NCBI GenBank assembly: GCA_003564295.1
Contig: PXFI01000237.1
Coordinates: 1 to 39,491 of the forward strand
Length of the DNA: 39,491 bases
Source: Gemmatimonadota bacterium
GTDB lineage: Bacteria > Gemmatimonadota > Gemmatimonadetes > Longimicrobiales > Gaopeijiaceae
Direction: 5' to 3'
Position numbers and translations under genes: made by a program
Notes under the pieces: model-generated
Told to the model about the DNA's origin: nothing
The model's database searches: none
The model's input: the letters and a program-made list of their open reading frames with translations, nothing else
In this document: positions 26,081 through 34,433 of the stretch, piece by piece
Layout of the letters: every line of letters begins with the position of its first letter
Position numbering within the stretch: the stretch's first letter is position 1

Positions 26081-27432
26081 GGGCCTGAGGAGCCCGCCCC
26101 GCCATCGAGCTCCTGGATGGTGGCTCTGGAGGGCCCTCGCTCCCGCTGGAGGCGCCGGGCCACCGCCTCCGCCTCCCTCCAGGCCCGGAGCAGGTTCTCG
26201 CCGGCCAGCTTCCGCAGCTCCTCCTCCGTCCATCCCCGCCGGGAGAGCTCGGCGAAGAGGGCCGGAAAGGTGGATACGTCTTCCAGCCCGATGGGACTGG
26301 AGGGGAACCCGTCGAAATCGCTCCCGATTCCCACATGGTCCACCCCCGCCACCTTCCGGACGTGGTCGATGTGATCCGCCACGTCCTCCAGCGTGGCCCG
26401 GGGGGCTTCTTCCGGCGTGCCATGGGGAGCTTCCTCGTAACGCAGCACCTCTTCGTTCACGAAGAAGGGAACGAAGGTCACCATGACCACCCCTCCGTTC
26501 TCCGGCATGCGCCTGAGGATGGAATCGGGAACGTTGCGAGGGTGGTCCGTGAGGGCCCGGGCCGAGGAGTGGGAGAAGATGACGGGGGCCTCGGACACGT
26601 TCAGCACGTGGCTCATGGTCCCGTCGGACACGTGGGACAGGTCCGCCAGCATTCCCAGACGGTTCATCTCCCGGATGACTTCCACCCCGAAGGGCGAAAG
26701 CCCTCCGTGGCGGGGCTCGTCCGTGGCCGCGTCGGCCCAGTCCGTGGTGTTGTTGTGGGTCAGGGTCAGGTAGCGGATCCCCGTCTCGAAGAGGACCCGG
26801 AGGACACCCAGGGAGTTCTCCAGTGCATGCCCACCCTCCATCCCCAGGATGGAGGCGACTCTTCCGGCTCCGAAGATCCTCTCCACGTCCGACACCGAGA
26901 GGGCCAGCTCCAGGTGCTCCGGGTAGAGGGAGATCATCCTTTGCGTGAGGTCCAGCACCTCCAGCAAGACCCTGACCGCCCCCTCCTCCACCGCTTCGGG
27001 AGGAGCAAACACCGCCCAGAATTGAGCCCCCACCATCCCGGCCCGGAGCCGCTCCAGGTCCGTGTGGCCGGGTGTGGTCCTTTGGAGATCGTAGGCATCC
27101 ACGTCCCCCGGGGCATGTGGGTCGGTGTAGATGACCCAGGGAAGATCGTTGTGCCCGTCGATAAGGGGAGTGGTGGTCAGGACCCGCCGGGCCACCTCCA
27201 AATGGGACTCGGCCCCAGTGCCAGGACCGGTCTGGGCCTCGGCGCCGGACTCGGCCCCAGTGCCAGGACCGGTCTGGGCCTCGGCGCCGGACTGGGCCCC
27301 AGTGCCAGGACCGGTCTGGGCCTCGGCGCCGGACTGGGCCCCAGTGCCAGGGCCGGTCTGGGCCGAGAGAGCTACGGGAGCCCATGGCGCCGTCGCCAGG
27401 GAGAGGATGAGGAGGAGTCTATAGATGGGCAT
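26077..27432 (-). CDS. Exported M19 membrane (renal-type) dipeptidase
   Basis: A 451-residue protein with signal peptide MPIYRLLLILSLATAPWAPVALSAQ. Residues 25-77 are a low-complexity tandem repeat, described separately. The M19 zinc peptidase domain follows: H94-x-D96 in IDGHNDLPW, the bridging Glu in GMEGGHALENS, H in LADLSHVSD, HSSAR, and DHVGIGSDFDG. These are the binuclear zinc ligands and substrate residues of the family, which cleaves dipeptides, including some with D-amino acids, outside the cytoplasm. GGAG lies six bases before the ATG. It sits ten bases downstream of lhgO on the same strand, so the two are likely co-transcribed, although their chemistry is unrelated. Confidence 0.92.
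   Translation of the reverse strand: MPIYRLLLILSLATAPWAPVALSAQTGPGTGAQSGAEAQTGPGTGAQSGAEAQTGPGTGAESGAEAQTGPGTGAESHLEVARRVLTTTPLIDGHNDLPWVIYTDPHAPGDVDAYDLQRTTPGHTDLERLRAGMVGAQFWAVFAPPEAVEEGAVRVLLEVLDLTQRMISLYPEHLELALSVSDVERIFGAGRVASILGMEGGHALENSLGVLRVLFETGIRYLTLTHNNTTDWADAATDEPRHGGLSPFGVEVIREMNRLGMLADLSHVSDGTMSHVLNVSEAPVIFSHSSARALTDHPRNVPDSILRRMPENGGVVMVTFVPFFVNEEVLRYEEAPHGTPEEAPRATLEDVADHIDHVRKVAGVDHVGIGSDFDGFPSSPIGLEDVSTFPALFAELSRRGWTEEELRKLAGENLLRAWREAEAVARRLQRERGPSRATIQELDGGAGSSGP
27205..27364 (-). repeat. 42-bp tandem repeat inside the M19 dipeptidase gene
   Basis: Three full 42-bp units (27205-27246, 27247-27288, 27289-27330) and a 34-bp partial unit (27331-27364). They differ at a few positions (for example GGACTC against GGACTG at the unit start, and GGACC against GGGCC in the last). 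Because 42 is divisible by three, each unit adds 14 residues of the form AQTGPGTGA(Q/E)SGAE. The array forms a flexible linker between the signal peptide and the catalytic domain. Copy number could vary by slippage without breaking the frame. Confidence 0.95.
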
Positions 27433-27442
27433 GGCAGCTCCG

Positions 27443-28789
27443 TTACGGTGTTGAGGCACTGGGACGATTCCGGGACCGGGCGTTGGCCGGTTCCATGCCC
27501 CCGCGGGCAGGCCCATCCTGGTGGCCGCTCCCGGCTTCATCGGGCGGTTCCTCCCGGAGCCCGGCGCCCTCACCCATTTTGACCTCCACCTCGTCCAGCA
27601 CGAACTCCGCGAAAGGAAGCGCACAGGTGAAAGCCGGGGACACGGCGTTGAGGATGTGGAGGGAGCGATCATCCCCTTCCAGGTGAAAGTCCATGAGCAT
27701 CTTCCGTTCTTTCCTGTGAAAGAGCTGGGCCCGGATACCAGGCTTTCCCCAGGTACGGAATGAATCCATAGGGGTTCCATCCACCAGGCGAGCCCCCTGC
27801 CGGGCCAGGACCGGACGGAGGTACTTCCTCATCTCTTCCATGGCGATCTCCCGGAACTCGAAATCGTTCCTCAAGAATAGCCCCGCCTCCGTAAGGAGGA
27901 TGGACGCCGCTTCCCACAGGCTCAAGTTCTGCAGCCCCTTGTAGTGCTCTCTCCAGAAGGCGGGGATGGCCGTGGGCCCTATCTTCACCTCCCCCTGGAC
28001 CCCTATGGTGAAATGGACCCCCAGCCAGGGGCGGCTTAGCTTGGGCACCGGGTAGATGTGGACCCGGGGGCGCCTGTGCTGAGGATCGCCGTAGAGGTAG
28101 ATGCCTTTGAAGGGGAGGATGTCCAGATCCTCCCCGAAGCCGTAGGACCGGGCCAGTCTATCGGCGTAGAGCCCTGCGGCGTTGATGAGATACCCGGGCT
28201 GAAAGAGGCCGGCGGTGGTATCCAGGGCGGTTCCGCGGCGTTGAAGCGCCCTGGTCCCGAAAAGAATCTCCACCCCCGCCTCACGGGCATCAGAGGCCAG
28301 GGCCCTGGTGACTTCAGCCGGATCCACGGATGCCGTGTTGGGGGAAAAGAGGGCCCGTTCGTGGGTTTTGGCCGCCGGGTCGATCTCTCGGGCCTCCTGG
28401 GCCGTTACTTCGTGGAGCAGGACCCCGTTCCGGTCCCCTCTGCGCTTCAGCTCCGCCAGCCCCTCCAGCTCGTGGGGGCCCTGGGCCACGACCAGCTTCC
28501 CACACCGGTTGATCCCCAGCCCCCGCTCCAGGCAGAGCTCCGTCCACCGGCGTGTGCCTTCCCTGGAGAACCGGGCTTTGAGGCTGTCGGCACTATAGTA
28601 GAAGCCGGCATGGAGGACTCCGCTGTTGCGCCCTGAGGCGTGGAGGCCCACGTCCTCCTCCTTCTCCAGGAGAGTCACAGTGGAGTCGGGCCAGCGGGCC
28701 CGGGCAGCCCGGGCCACGGTCAGACCCACGATGCCGCCACCCACGATGAGGAGGTCGGGATTCCGGTGCGGCTTCCGATTGAGGTTCAT
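27443..28789 (-). CDS. lhgO: L-2-hydroxyglutarate dehydrogenase/oxidase, FAD-dependent
   Basis: A 448-residue FAD enzyme of the DAO family. The dinucleotide-binding GGGIVG is at 17-22, followed by VTLLEKEEDVGLHASGRNSGVLHAGFYY, which is diagnostic for LhgO/L2HGDH. Other family blocks are the PNTASVDPAEVTRAL stretch, LINAAGLYADRLA, and ILPFKGIYLYGDP. It oxidises L-2-hydroxyglutarate to 2-oxoglutarate and passes electrons to the membrane quinone pool or to oxygen. The last ~40 residues, after the VLDEVEVKMGEG stretch, are low-complexity and beyond the usual family end. A good SD (AAGGAG) precedes the ATG. It is the upstream gene of a two-gene unit with the M19 dipeptidase and is divergent from the lipoprotein at 28992. 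Confidence 0.92.
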   Translation of the reverse strand: MNLNRKPHRNPDLLIVGGGIVGLTVARAARARWPDSTVTLLEKEEDVGLHASGRNSGVLHAGFYYSADSLKARFSREGTRRWTELCLERGLGINRCGKLVVAQGPHELEGLAELKRRGDRNGVLLHEVTAQEAREIDPAAKTHERALFSPNTASVDPAEVTRALASDAREAGVEILFGTRALQRRGTALDTTAGLFQPGYLINAAGLYADRLARSYGFGEDLDILPFKGIYLYGDPQHRRPRVHIYPVPKLSRPWLGVHFTIGVQGEVKIGPTAIPAFWREHYKGLQNLSLWEAASILLTEAGLFLRNDFEFREIAMEEMRKYLRPVLARQGARLVDGTPMDSFRTWGKPGIRAQLFHRKERKMLMDFHLEGDDRSLHILNAVSPAFTCALPFAEFVLDEVEVKMGEGAGLREEPPDEAGSGHQDGPARGGMEPANARSRNRPSASTP

Positions 28790-28991
28790 GGCGCTCCTTC
28801 GCTGCGGAGGGTTTCTTGCCCTCAGGTATCAACTCTGCCCCGGGAAGCAATGGATTGGGACCGGCCGGGTCAAGGGGTGGGAAGATCGCCACATCCCTAT
28901 TCCGCCATCTGGCGAGCCCCTTGGACGCACCCTCCCTCCCCTTTACCTTCTCCGAAGCAGCCCTGCCGCCCAACTTGTCCAGGAGTCCGAC

Positions 28992-29834
28992 ATGACGACC
29001 TTCCGGGTGTTGGCGCTCCTTCCGCTCCTGGTCCTGGCCACCGGAGGATGCACGTCCATGAAGAGCCTCTACCAGCAGGAGCGGCGGGACGCCCTCCATG
29101 AGTACGCCGATCCTCTCACCCAGGAGCCCATCACGGAGGAGGACCTGGCCCGCCTTCCGGACCCGGTCCAACGGTTCTTCCGGCAGGCCGGGTACCTGGG
29201 GCACCCCAAGATGACCAACGCCCAGGTAGTCTGGTCCCACAGCGAGATCCGCATGTCCCCGGATCGGAAGTGGATGAGGCTGGCGACGCACCAGTTCAAC
29301 GCCGTCCCCGAGCCATTCCGCATCGCCTACATGAAGGCCCGGATCCTGGGCGTCGTGCCCTTCGAGGGCAGGGACCTCTACCGGAAAGGGCGGGGCCACA
29401 TGCTGGGAAAGGTCCTGAACCTGTTCAAGGTCGTGGACGCCCAGGACCCGGAAGTCGCCCAATCGGCCCTCGTCACCATCTTCGCGGAAGCCTTGCTGAT
29501 ACCGAGTTACGCCCTCCAGAGCTACCTCACCTGGGAGGATGCCGGGGACGGTTGGGCCAGGGCCCGTATCCGGCACCAGGGCCTGGAGGCCACCGGCACC
29601 TTCTTCTTCAACCAGGCAGGAGATTTCATCCGGTTCGAGACCCTGGACCGGTACTACTCCCGGCCCGACGGAGGATACGAGAAGGTGAAGTTCTCGGTGG
29701 CGGTGGACGGCTACCAGGATCAAAGGGGGATGAGGATCCCCACGGGAGTCCGGGCCCTGTGGCACCTGCCGGAGGGGGAGTTCGAGTACTGGCGCGGCAC
29801 CATTCAGGAGATCCATTTCGATGTCCGAGAGTAG
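28992..29834 (+). CDS. Lipoprotein of the DUF6544/DUF6920 type
   Basis: A 280-residue protein starting at ATG 28992, with AGGAG six bases upstream; the frame is open further upstream but without a signal. The signal peptide ends in TGGC (C20), predicting lipid attachment. The mature part starts with the characteristic LPDPVQRFFRQAGYLGHPKM block and continues with a beta-rich region (AVPEPFRIAYMKARILGVVPFEGRDLY and further strands). I recognise this as the domain usually called DUF6544 or DUF6920, which has no known activity. The gene overlaps rlpA by 14 bases, so both may be made together and serve the envelope. Confidence 0.7.
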   Translation: MTTFRVLALLPLLVLATGGCTSMKSLYQQERRDALHEYADPLTQEPITEEDLARLPDPVQRFFRQAGYLGHPKMTNAQVVWSHSEIRMSPDRKWMRLATHQFNAVPEPFRIAYMKARILGVVPFEGRDLYRKGRGHMLGKVLNLFKVVDAQDPEVAQSALVTIFAEALLIPSYALQSYLTWEDAGDGWARARIRHQGLEATGTFFFNQAGDFIRFETLDRYYSRPDGGYEKVKFSVAVDGYQDQRGMRIPTGVRALWHLPEGEFEYWRGTIQEIHFDVRE

Positions 29835-30495
29835 TGGGGGACCCGGAAGGCTGGTGGGGCTTGCGAGCCCGGGGGTCTTCCTGAGCATGCTCCTTCTCGG
29901 CGGCTGCACCCTGGCGGGGCGCCCCGTCTCCCCACCTCCCGATCCCGCCCACGTGGACCCTGCCCGGCCAGGAGCACCGGGACTGGGTTGGACGGAAACG
30001 GGGATCGCCTCCTGGTACGGCCACCCCTATCACGGCCGGACCACGGCCTCGGGGGAGGTCTATGACATGGAGGCCCGGACAGGGGCCCACCGGACCCTCC
30101 CCTTCGGCACCCGGATCCGGGTGGAGAACCTGGACAACGGCCGCACCGCCACCCTCACAATCAACGACCGGGGGCCCTTCGTGGAGGGCCGGATCCTGGA
30201 CGTCTCCCGGAGGATCGCCCAGGAGCTGGACATGCTGGGGCCCGGGACGGCCAGGGTCAGGATCACCGTCCTGGAAGCTCCGGCGCCCCGCCAATGCTGG
30301 ATGGTCCAGATCGGCGCATACCGGAGGGAAAGAGACGCCCGGAGGTACCAGGACCGCCTCGGGGCCGAAGGGCTCAGGGCCCGGATCACCCCTTCCGGGG
30401 ACGGGCTCTTTCGCATCTTCGTGGGCCCCTTCAACGCAGAGGAAGAGGCCCGGGGGGTGATCCGGCGCCATGGAGGGTTTCTGGTGGGCTGCTGA
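29821..30495 (+). CDS. rlpA: RlpA-like septal ring lipoprotein with SPOR domain
   Basis: A 224-residue lipoprotein (lipobox LLGGC, C29). The RlpA double-psi beta-barrel domain spans about 60-150: ASWYGHPYHGRTTASGE, with E79, and NDRGPF, with D116. In Pseudomonas RlpA these two positions are needed for lytic transglycosylase activity on peptidoglycan stripped of stem peptides. Residues about 157-224 form a SPOR domain (WMVQIGAYRRERDARRYQDR ... FRIFVGPF), which binds such denuded glycan at the division septum. The start overlaps the preceding lipoprotein gene by 14 bases. The catalytic positions are intact, so an active enzyme of cell separation is likely. Confidence 0.93.
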   Translation: MSESSGGPGRLVGLASPGVFLSMLLLGGCTLAGRPVSPPPDPAHVDPARPGAPGLGWTETGIASWYGHPYHGRTTASGEVYDMEARTGAHRTLPFGTRIRVENLDNGRTATLTINDRGPFVEGRILDVSRRIAQELDMLGPGTARVRITVLEAPAPRQCWMVQIGAYRRERDARRYQDRLGAEGLRARITPSGDGLFRIFVGPFNAEEEARGVIRRHGGFLVGC

Positions 30496-30544
30496 GGCGG
30501 GACGCGGAGAAGCCCGATTGCGCCCGGGTTCCTTACACCCCATT

Positions 30545-30582
30545 CTCCGGGAGTTACGGCCACGTAATCATCGCTCCCGGAG
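30545..30582 (+). promoter_or_regulatory. Hairpin enclosing the SD of the serine hydrolase gene
   Basis: CTCCGGGAG (30545-30553) pairs perfectly with CTCCCGGAG (30574-30582). Inside it, TTACG (30554-30558) pairs with CGTAA (30563-30567) around a GCCA loop, leaving TCATCG as a 3' bulge. The GGAG at 30579-30582 is the only SD-like sequence and lies six bases before the ATG at 30589, so it is fully paired in this structure. Translation would need the hairpin to open. A DNA-level operator is the alternative reading of the inverted repeat. Confidence 0.55.
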
Positions 30583-30588
30583 CCATCC

Positions 30589-31875
30589 ATGTCCCGGTCT
30601 CCCCAACGGCTCATCCTGCTTCTCGCCCTCCTGGCCGTCTCGGTCACGGCCACTGTTCCCGCCGGGGCCCAGGGATGGCCAGCCGGCGCCCAGGAACGGC
30701 CTGCCAGGACCCCGGCCGCCGCCGCCCCTGCCGTAGCCACCCAGCTACCGCCGGCCTTCCCCAGGGCCTGGGACCGGCTCTCGGCCGAGCTCAAGGACAC
30801 CCTCCAGGCCTCGGGCATGGTGGGAAGCTCCTGGGCCTTCGTCAGTGACGGGAAGATGGTGGCCCTGGAGACTTTCGGCTTCGCGGACCTGGAGACGGAC
30901 CGCCGAGTGGATGAGTCCACCATCTTCCACTGGGCCTCCATCACCAAGACCCTCACGGGCATCGCCATCATGCAGCTCAGAGACCGGGGGCGCCTGGACC
31001 TCGAAGACCGTATTCTCCACCACGTCCCGGAGCTTCGTGAGGTCCACAATCCCTACGGCCCCATGGAGGCCATCACCCTCCGGCACCTCCTCTCCCATTC
31101 CGCCGGGTTCCGGAACTCCACCTGGCCTTGGGGCGGTGGAGAGTCGTGGCACCCCCACGAACCCACCCGTTGGGACCAGTTGGTGGCCATGATGCCCTAC
31201 ACGGAGATCCTCTTCCCACCGGGGAGCCGGTACTCCTACTCCAACCCCGGCATCGTCTTCCTGGGACAGGTCGTCGAGCGCATCAGCGGGGAGGAATGGG
31301 AGGTCTACGTGGAGAAGAACATCCTCCGGCCCCTGGGCATGCACCGGAGCTACTTCGACTACACTCCCTACCACCTCCTGAAGGACCGCTCCAACAACTA
31401 CTCCGTGCGGGACGGGGTGGCCACTGCAGGGGGGCTGGACTTCGACACGGGGATCACCGTCTCCAACGGCGGCCTCAACGCCCCCCTGGGAGACATGGCC
31501 CGGTACCTGGCCTTCCTCACCGACGCCGGAACGGAGGAGGTGCGGGCCCTGTACCCGGAGGTCCTGAGCCGAGCCTCCCTGGAGGAGATGTGGGAGGTCG
31601 TGGTGCAGGTTGAGGAGACGCCCACCTTCCGGGAGTCCATGGGGCTCTGCTTCTTCCTGATAGACTTCGGGGACGCCCGTTACCCGGGGCACACCGGAAG
31701 CCAGAAGTCCTTCCAGTCCTTCATCTACATCGATCCTGGGACGAAGACCGGGGTCATAGCCGCCTTCAACACCACCGGCGTGGGGCCCGAAGGTGTCGCC
31801 CGCCCCGCCACCCGCGCCATCCTCAACGGTCTGCGGGAACGCATGTTCGGGGAAATCTTCTCCCTGTTCCGTTAG
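30589..31875 (+). CDS. Exported serine hydrolase of the beta-lactamase (class C/PBP) family
   Basis: A 428-residue protein with signal peptide (LILLLALLAVSVTATVPAGAQ) followed by an Ala/Pro-rich linker to about residue 55. The serine hydrolase domain has all three motifs: S117-x-x-K120 in SITK, Y217-S-N219 in YSN, and HTG in YPGHTGSQKSF near the C terminus, replacing KTG as in class C enzymes and their esterase and peptidase relatives. The LRHLLSHSAGF block is typical of the family. It probably acts in the periplasm as an esterase, D-aminopeptidase or carboxypeptidase rather than as a resistance beta-lactamase. Its SD is buried in a hairpin. The gene stands alone between rlpA and the DDAH-like gene. 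Confidence 0.9.
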   Translation: MSRSPQRLILLLALLAVSVTATVPAGAQGWPAGAQERPARTPAAAAPAVATQLPPAFPRAWDRLSAELKDTLQASGMVGSSWAFVSDGKMVALETFGFADLETDRRVDESTIFHWASITKTLTGIAIMQLRDRGRLDLEDRILHHVPELREVHNPYGPMEAITLRHLLSHSAGFRNSTWPWGGGESWHPHEPTRWDQLVAMMPYTEILFPPGSRYSYSNPGIVFLGQVVERISGEEWEVYVEKNILRPLGMHRSYFDYTPYHLLKDRSNNYSVRDGVATAGGLDFDTGITVSNGGLNAPLGDMARYLAFLTDAGTEEVRALYPEVLSRASLEEMWEVVVQVEETPTFRESMGLCFFLIDFGDARYPGHTGSQKSFQSFIYIDPGTKTGVIAAFNTTGVGPEGVARPATRAILNGLRERMFGEIFSLFR

Positions 31876-31945
31876 AAGCAAGAGAGGCCCCACCCACCCA
31901 TGGCCAGGAGGGGGCGGCACTCACCATATCCAGGATCGCACGCCC

Positions 31946-32911
31946 ATGACCGACCTCAATCATCTTCCCGCCTACGGAGGCCCCGGATGGCAGCCCCGGG
32001 GTGCTTCTCTCCGCCAGGAGCTCGGCACCTGCTGGTCCCGCTGCGGCCTGGACTCCGAGTGGCGCCCGTTGAAGGCCGTCCTCCTCCACCCCCCGGGGCG
32101 GGAGCTGGAAGCCGTTCAGGAGAGCCCCGAGGCTTTCCTCCTTCGGAAAGCGCCGGATCCGGAGCGGTGCCGGGCCCAGTACCAGGAGCTGGCTCGTGCA
32201 TACCAGGAAGAAGGGGTCAGGGTGCACCAGGTGGACCCCCCCTCCCTCCCCCCACCCAACCAGATGTTCGTGGCGGACCTCATGGTCATGACCCCCGAGG
32301 GGGCCATCCTGGGACGACCGGCCTCGGGAGTCCGGGCCGGAGAGGAGCGCTGGGTCTTCCGAGCCCTGGGAGAGCTGGGGATTCCGGTGCTGCGCTCGGT
32401 ACGAGGTCAAGGCACCTTCGAGGGTGCCGATCTCATGTGGATCGGCCCCAAGGCAGCCCTCCTGGCCCGGGGCCTCAGGACCAACGCCGAGGGCGCCGCC
32501 CAGGTGAGGGCCACCCTGGAAGAACTCAGCGTGGAAGTCGTGGAGACCCACCTGCCTCCCGGCACCATGCACCTCATGGGGCAGCTCCGCATCGTAGACG
32601 AGGGCCTGGCCGTGGCCTGGCCCGGCCGCTTCCCGGCAGAGGCGGAAGACGCCCTGGAAAGACGAGGCCTGCGTGTCGTGCATCCGCCGGATGACGCCCT
32701 GCGGGAGGCCCTGGAGAGCTTCGGACTGAACTTCGTGGTCCTGGGGCCCCGACACATCCTCATGCCCGCCGGCAACCCCCGTTCTCAGGCCTTCTACGAG
32801 GAACTGGGCGTCCGTTGCCGGAGCGTTGAGGTGGGGGAGATCGGGAAGGCAGCGGGGAGCATCGGATGCCTCACGGGAATCCTGGAGCGGGAGGTGCACG
32901 ACCGTGATTGA
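31946..32911 (+). CDS. Arginine deiminase/DDAH-superfamily amidinohydrolase
   Basis: A 321-residue protein starting at ATG 31946, with AGGAT about eight bases upstream. It has the guanidine-modifying superfamily pattern: NQMFVADLMV (D111), GTFEGADLMW (E159, D162), the catalytic His in GTMHLMGQL (H209) and a catalytic Cys near the C terminus in GSIGCLTG (C308). Enzymes of this group hydrolyse arginine, dimethylarginine or agmatine-like substrates to citrulline-type products. The 321-residue length fits DDAH-like enzymes better than the ~410-residue arginine deiminases. The stop overlaps the start of an APC permease by eight bases, which suggests joint import and breakdown, or product export, of an arginine derivative. 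Confidence 0.82.
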   Translation: MTDLNHLPAYGGPGWQPRGASLRQELGTCWSRCGLDSEWRPLKAVLLHPPGRELEAVQESPEAFLLRKAPDPERCRAQYQELARAYQEEGVRVHQVDPPSLPPPNQMFVADLMVMTPEGAILGRPASGVRAGEERWVFRALGELGIPVLRSVRGQGTFEGADLMWIGPKAALLARGLRTNAEGAAQVRATLEELSVEVVETHLPPGTMHLMGQLRIVDEGLAVAWPGRFPAEAEDALERRGLRVVHPPDDALREALESFGLNFVVLGPRHILMPAGNPRSQAFYEELGVRCRSVEVGEIGKAAGSIGCLTGILEREVHDRD

Positions 32912-34412
32912 GAATGCCCACGGCACGACCTCCCCGGACTCCTCGGCTCCGTCCGCGTCCCCGGCTGCCGCCTCGCCGGACGGTAGCGGAAGCGCTGGAG
33001 ATTCCCTCCCCCGCCGGCTCTCGGTCTGGAGCCTCACAGCGGTTCTGGTAGGCTCCACCATCGGCTCCGGCATCTTCCGGGTCCCCTCGGTGGCGGCGGC
33101 GGAAGGGGGAACGCTGGGTGCCGTGGCCCTCCTGTGGATCGCTGGAGCGCTCCTCACCCTCTTCGGGGCCCTCACGGTAGCGGAGTTGGCGGCCCTCTTC
33201 CCCAGGGCCGGCGGGATCTACGTCTTTCTCAGGGAAGCCTTTGGACCCCTCCCGGCCTTCCTTTTCGGCTGGACCCGCCTCCTGGTCATTCAACCATCCC
33301 TCCTCGGCGGGATCGCCCTCATCTTCGCCGCCTACGCCGGCACGTTCCTCCCCCTGGGAGAGGTCCAGGCGCGATTGGTGGCCATCGGGGCCATCGTGGT
33401 GGTGGGCGCCGCCAACTACCGGTCCGTCCTCCTGGGAGCCGCCATCCAGAACATCTCCACTGTGGCCAAGGTGGTGACCCTGGTGGGGCTGGCCCTGATG
33501 GTGTTCGCCCTTGGGGACCCGGCCGGGGGAGCCTTCGGGGCCGGGCTGGCCGGAGGCGGAGCAGCCGGCGGGGCCGGGCTTGGCGCCGGCCCTGAGGGTG
33601 GTGCCGGAGCGGCCGGGCCGGGAGGGATCCTGGCCCTGACGCCCGGCGGCTGGGCCGCCCTGGGGGTCGCCCTCATCGCCGTCCTCTGGACGTATGACGG
33701 TTGGGCCGATGCCACCTATGTGGCCGGGGAGGTCCGGGATCCGGAACGATCCCTACCCCGGGCCCTGATCGGCGGGTTCGCCGTGGTGGTAGCGGTCTAC
33801 CTGCTCCTGAACGCCGCGTACCTCTACGTTCTTCCCCTGGAGGTCATGGCCGCCTCCGAGCTGGTGGCCAGCGACGCCGCCACCGCCGTCCTCGGCCTCC
33901 CGGGGGCCGCGGTGGTCTCGGCGCTGGTCCTCCTTTCCACCTTCGGAGCCCTCAACGGAACCATGATGAGCGGCCCCAGGGTCTTTTTCGCCCTGGGCCA
34001 GGACGGCCTCTTCTTCCGGAGGATCGGAGCGGTCCATCCCAGGGGCCGTACGCCTCACGTGGCCATCTTCCTGGCCACCTGTCTGGGGGTGGCCTTCGTG
34101 TCGGTACGGAGCTTCGAGGAGCTGGCCAACGCCTTCATCCTGGGGCTCTGGCCCTTCTTCATGCTGGCGGTATTGGCCGTCTTCCGCCTGCGGCGCACAC
34201 ACCCCCACCTGAAGCGGCCCTACCGCACCTGGGGCTACCCGGCAGTGCCCCTCATCTTTCTCCTGGCCTCCGGTGCCATGCTCCTGAACGCCCTGGTGGC
34301 CCAGCCCCTGACCGCCCTGTACAGCTTCGGAGTCATCGTCTCGGGCCTGCCCGTCTACCTGGTCTGGAGGCGCTGGAAGATGCGACACGGCTCCGCCGGG
34401 GATGCGATCTGA
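32904..34412 (+). CDS. APC-superfamily amino acid permease
   Basis: A 502-residue membrane protein starting at GTG 32904, with GGGAGG nine bases upstream; the start lies within the last codons of the DDAH-like gene. The first ~40 residues are Ser/Ala/Pro-rich. TM1 carries the APC substrate motif GSTIGSGIFRVPS, and about twelve hydrophobic segments follow, including PYRTWGYPAVPLIFLLASG late in the protein, typical of LAT/APA transporters. A glycine-rich insertion of about 35 residues (about 207-242) sits in a loop between spans and is absent from usual members. Coupling to the DDAH-like enzyme suggests an arginine-type substrate or exchange for citrulline; this is an inference. Confidence 0.85.
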   Translation: MIENAHGTTSPDSSAPSASPAAASPDGSGSAGDSLPRRLSVWSLTAVLVGSTIGSGIFRVPSVAAAEGGTLGAVALLWIAGALLTLFGALTVAELAALFPRAGGIYVFLREAFGPLPAFLFGWTRLLVIQPSLLGGIALIFAAYAGTFLPLGEVQARLVAIGAIVVVGAANYRSVLLGAAIQNISTVAKVVTLVGLALMVFALGDPAGGAFGAGLAGGGAAGGAGLGAGPEGGAGAAGPGGILALTPGGWAALGVALIAVLWTYDGWADATYVAGEVRDPERSLPRALIGGFAVVVAVYLLLNAAYLYVLPLEVMAASELVASDAATAVLGLPGAAVVSALVLLSTFGALNGTMMSGPRVFFALGQDGLFFRRIGAVHPRGRTPHVAIFLATCLGVAFVSVRSFEELANAFILGLWPFFMLAVLAVFRLRRTHPHLKRPYRTWGYPAVPLIFLLASGAMLLNALVAQPLTALYSFGVIVSGLPVYLVWRRWKMRHGSAGDAI

Positions 34413-34433
34413 ACGCCATGCAGAGAACTCGGT

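Noticed and set aside
27205-27364. CRISPR-like array.
   Set aside because: The repeats are contiguous 42-bp coding units without spacers.
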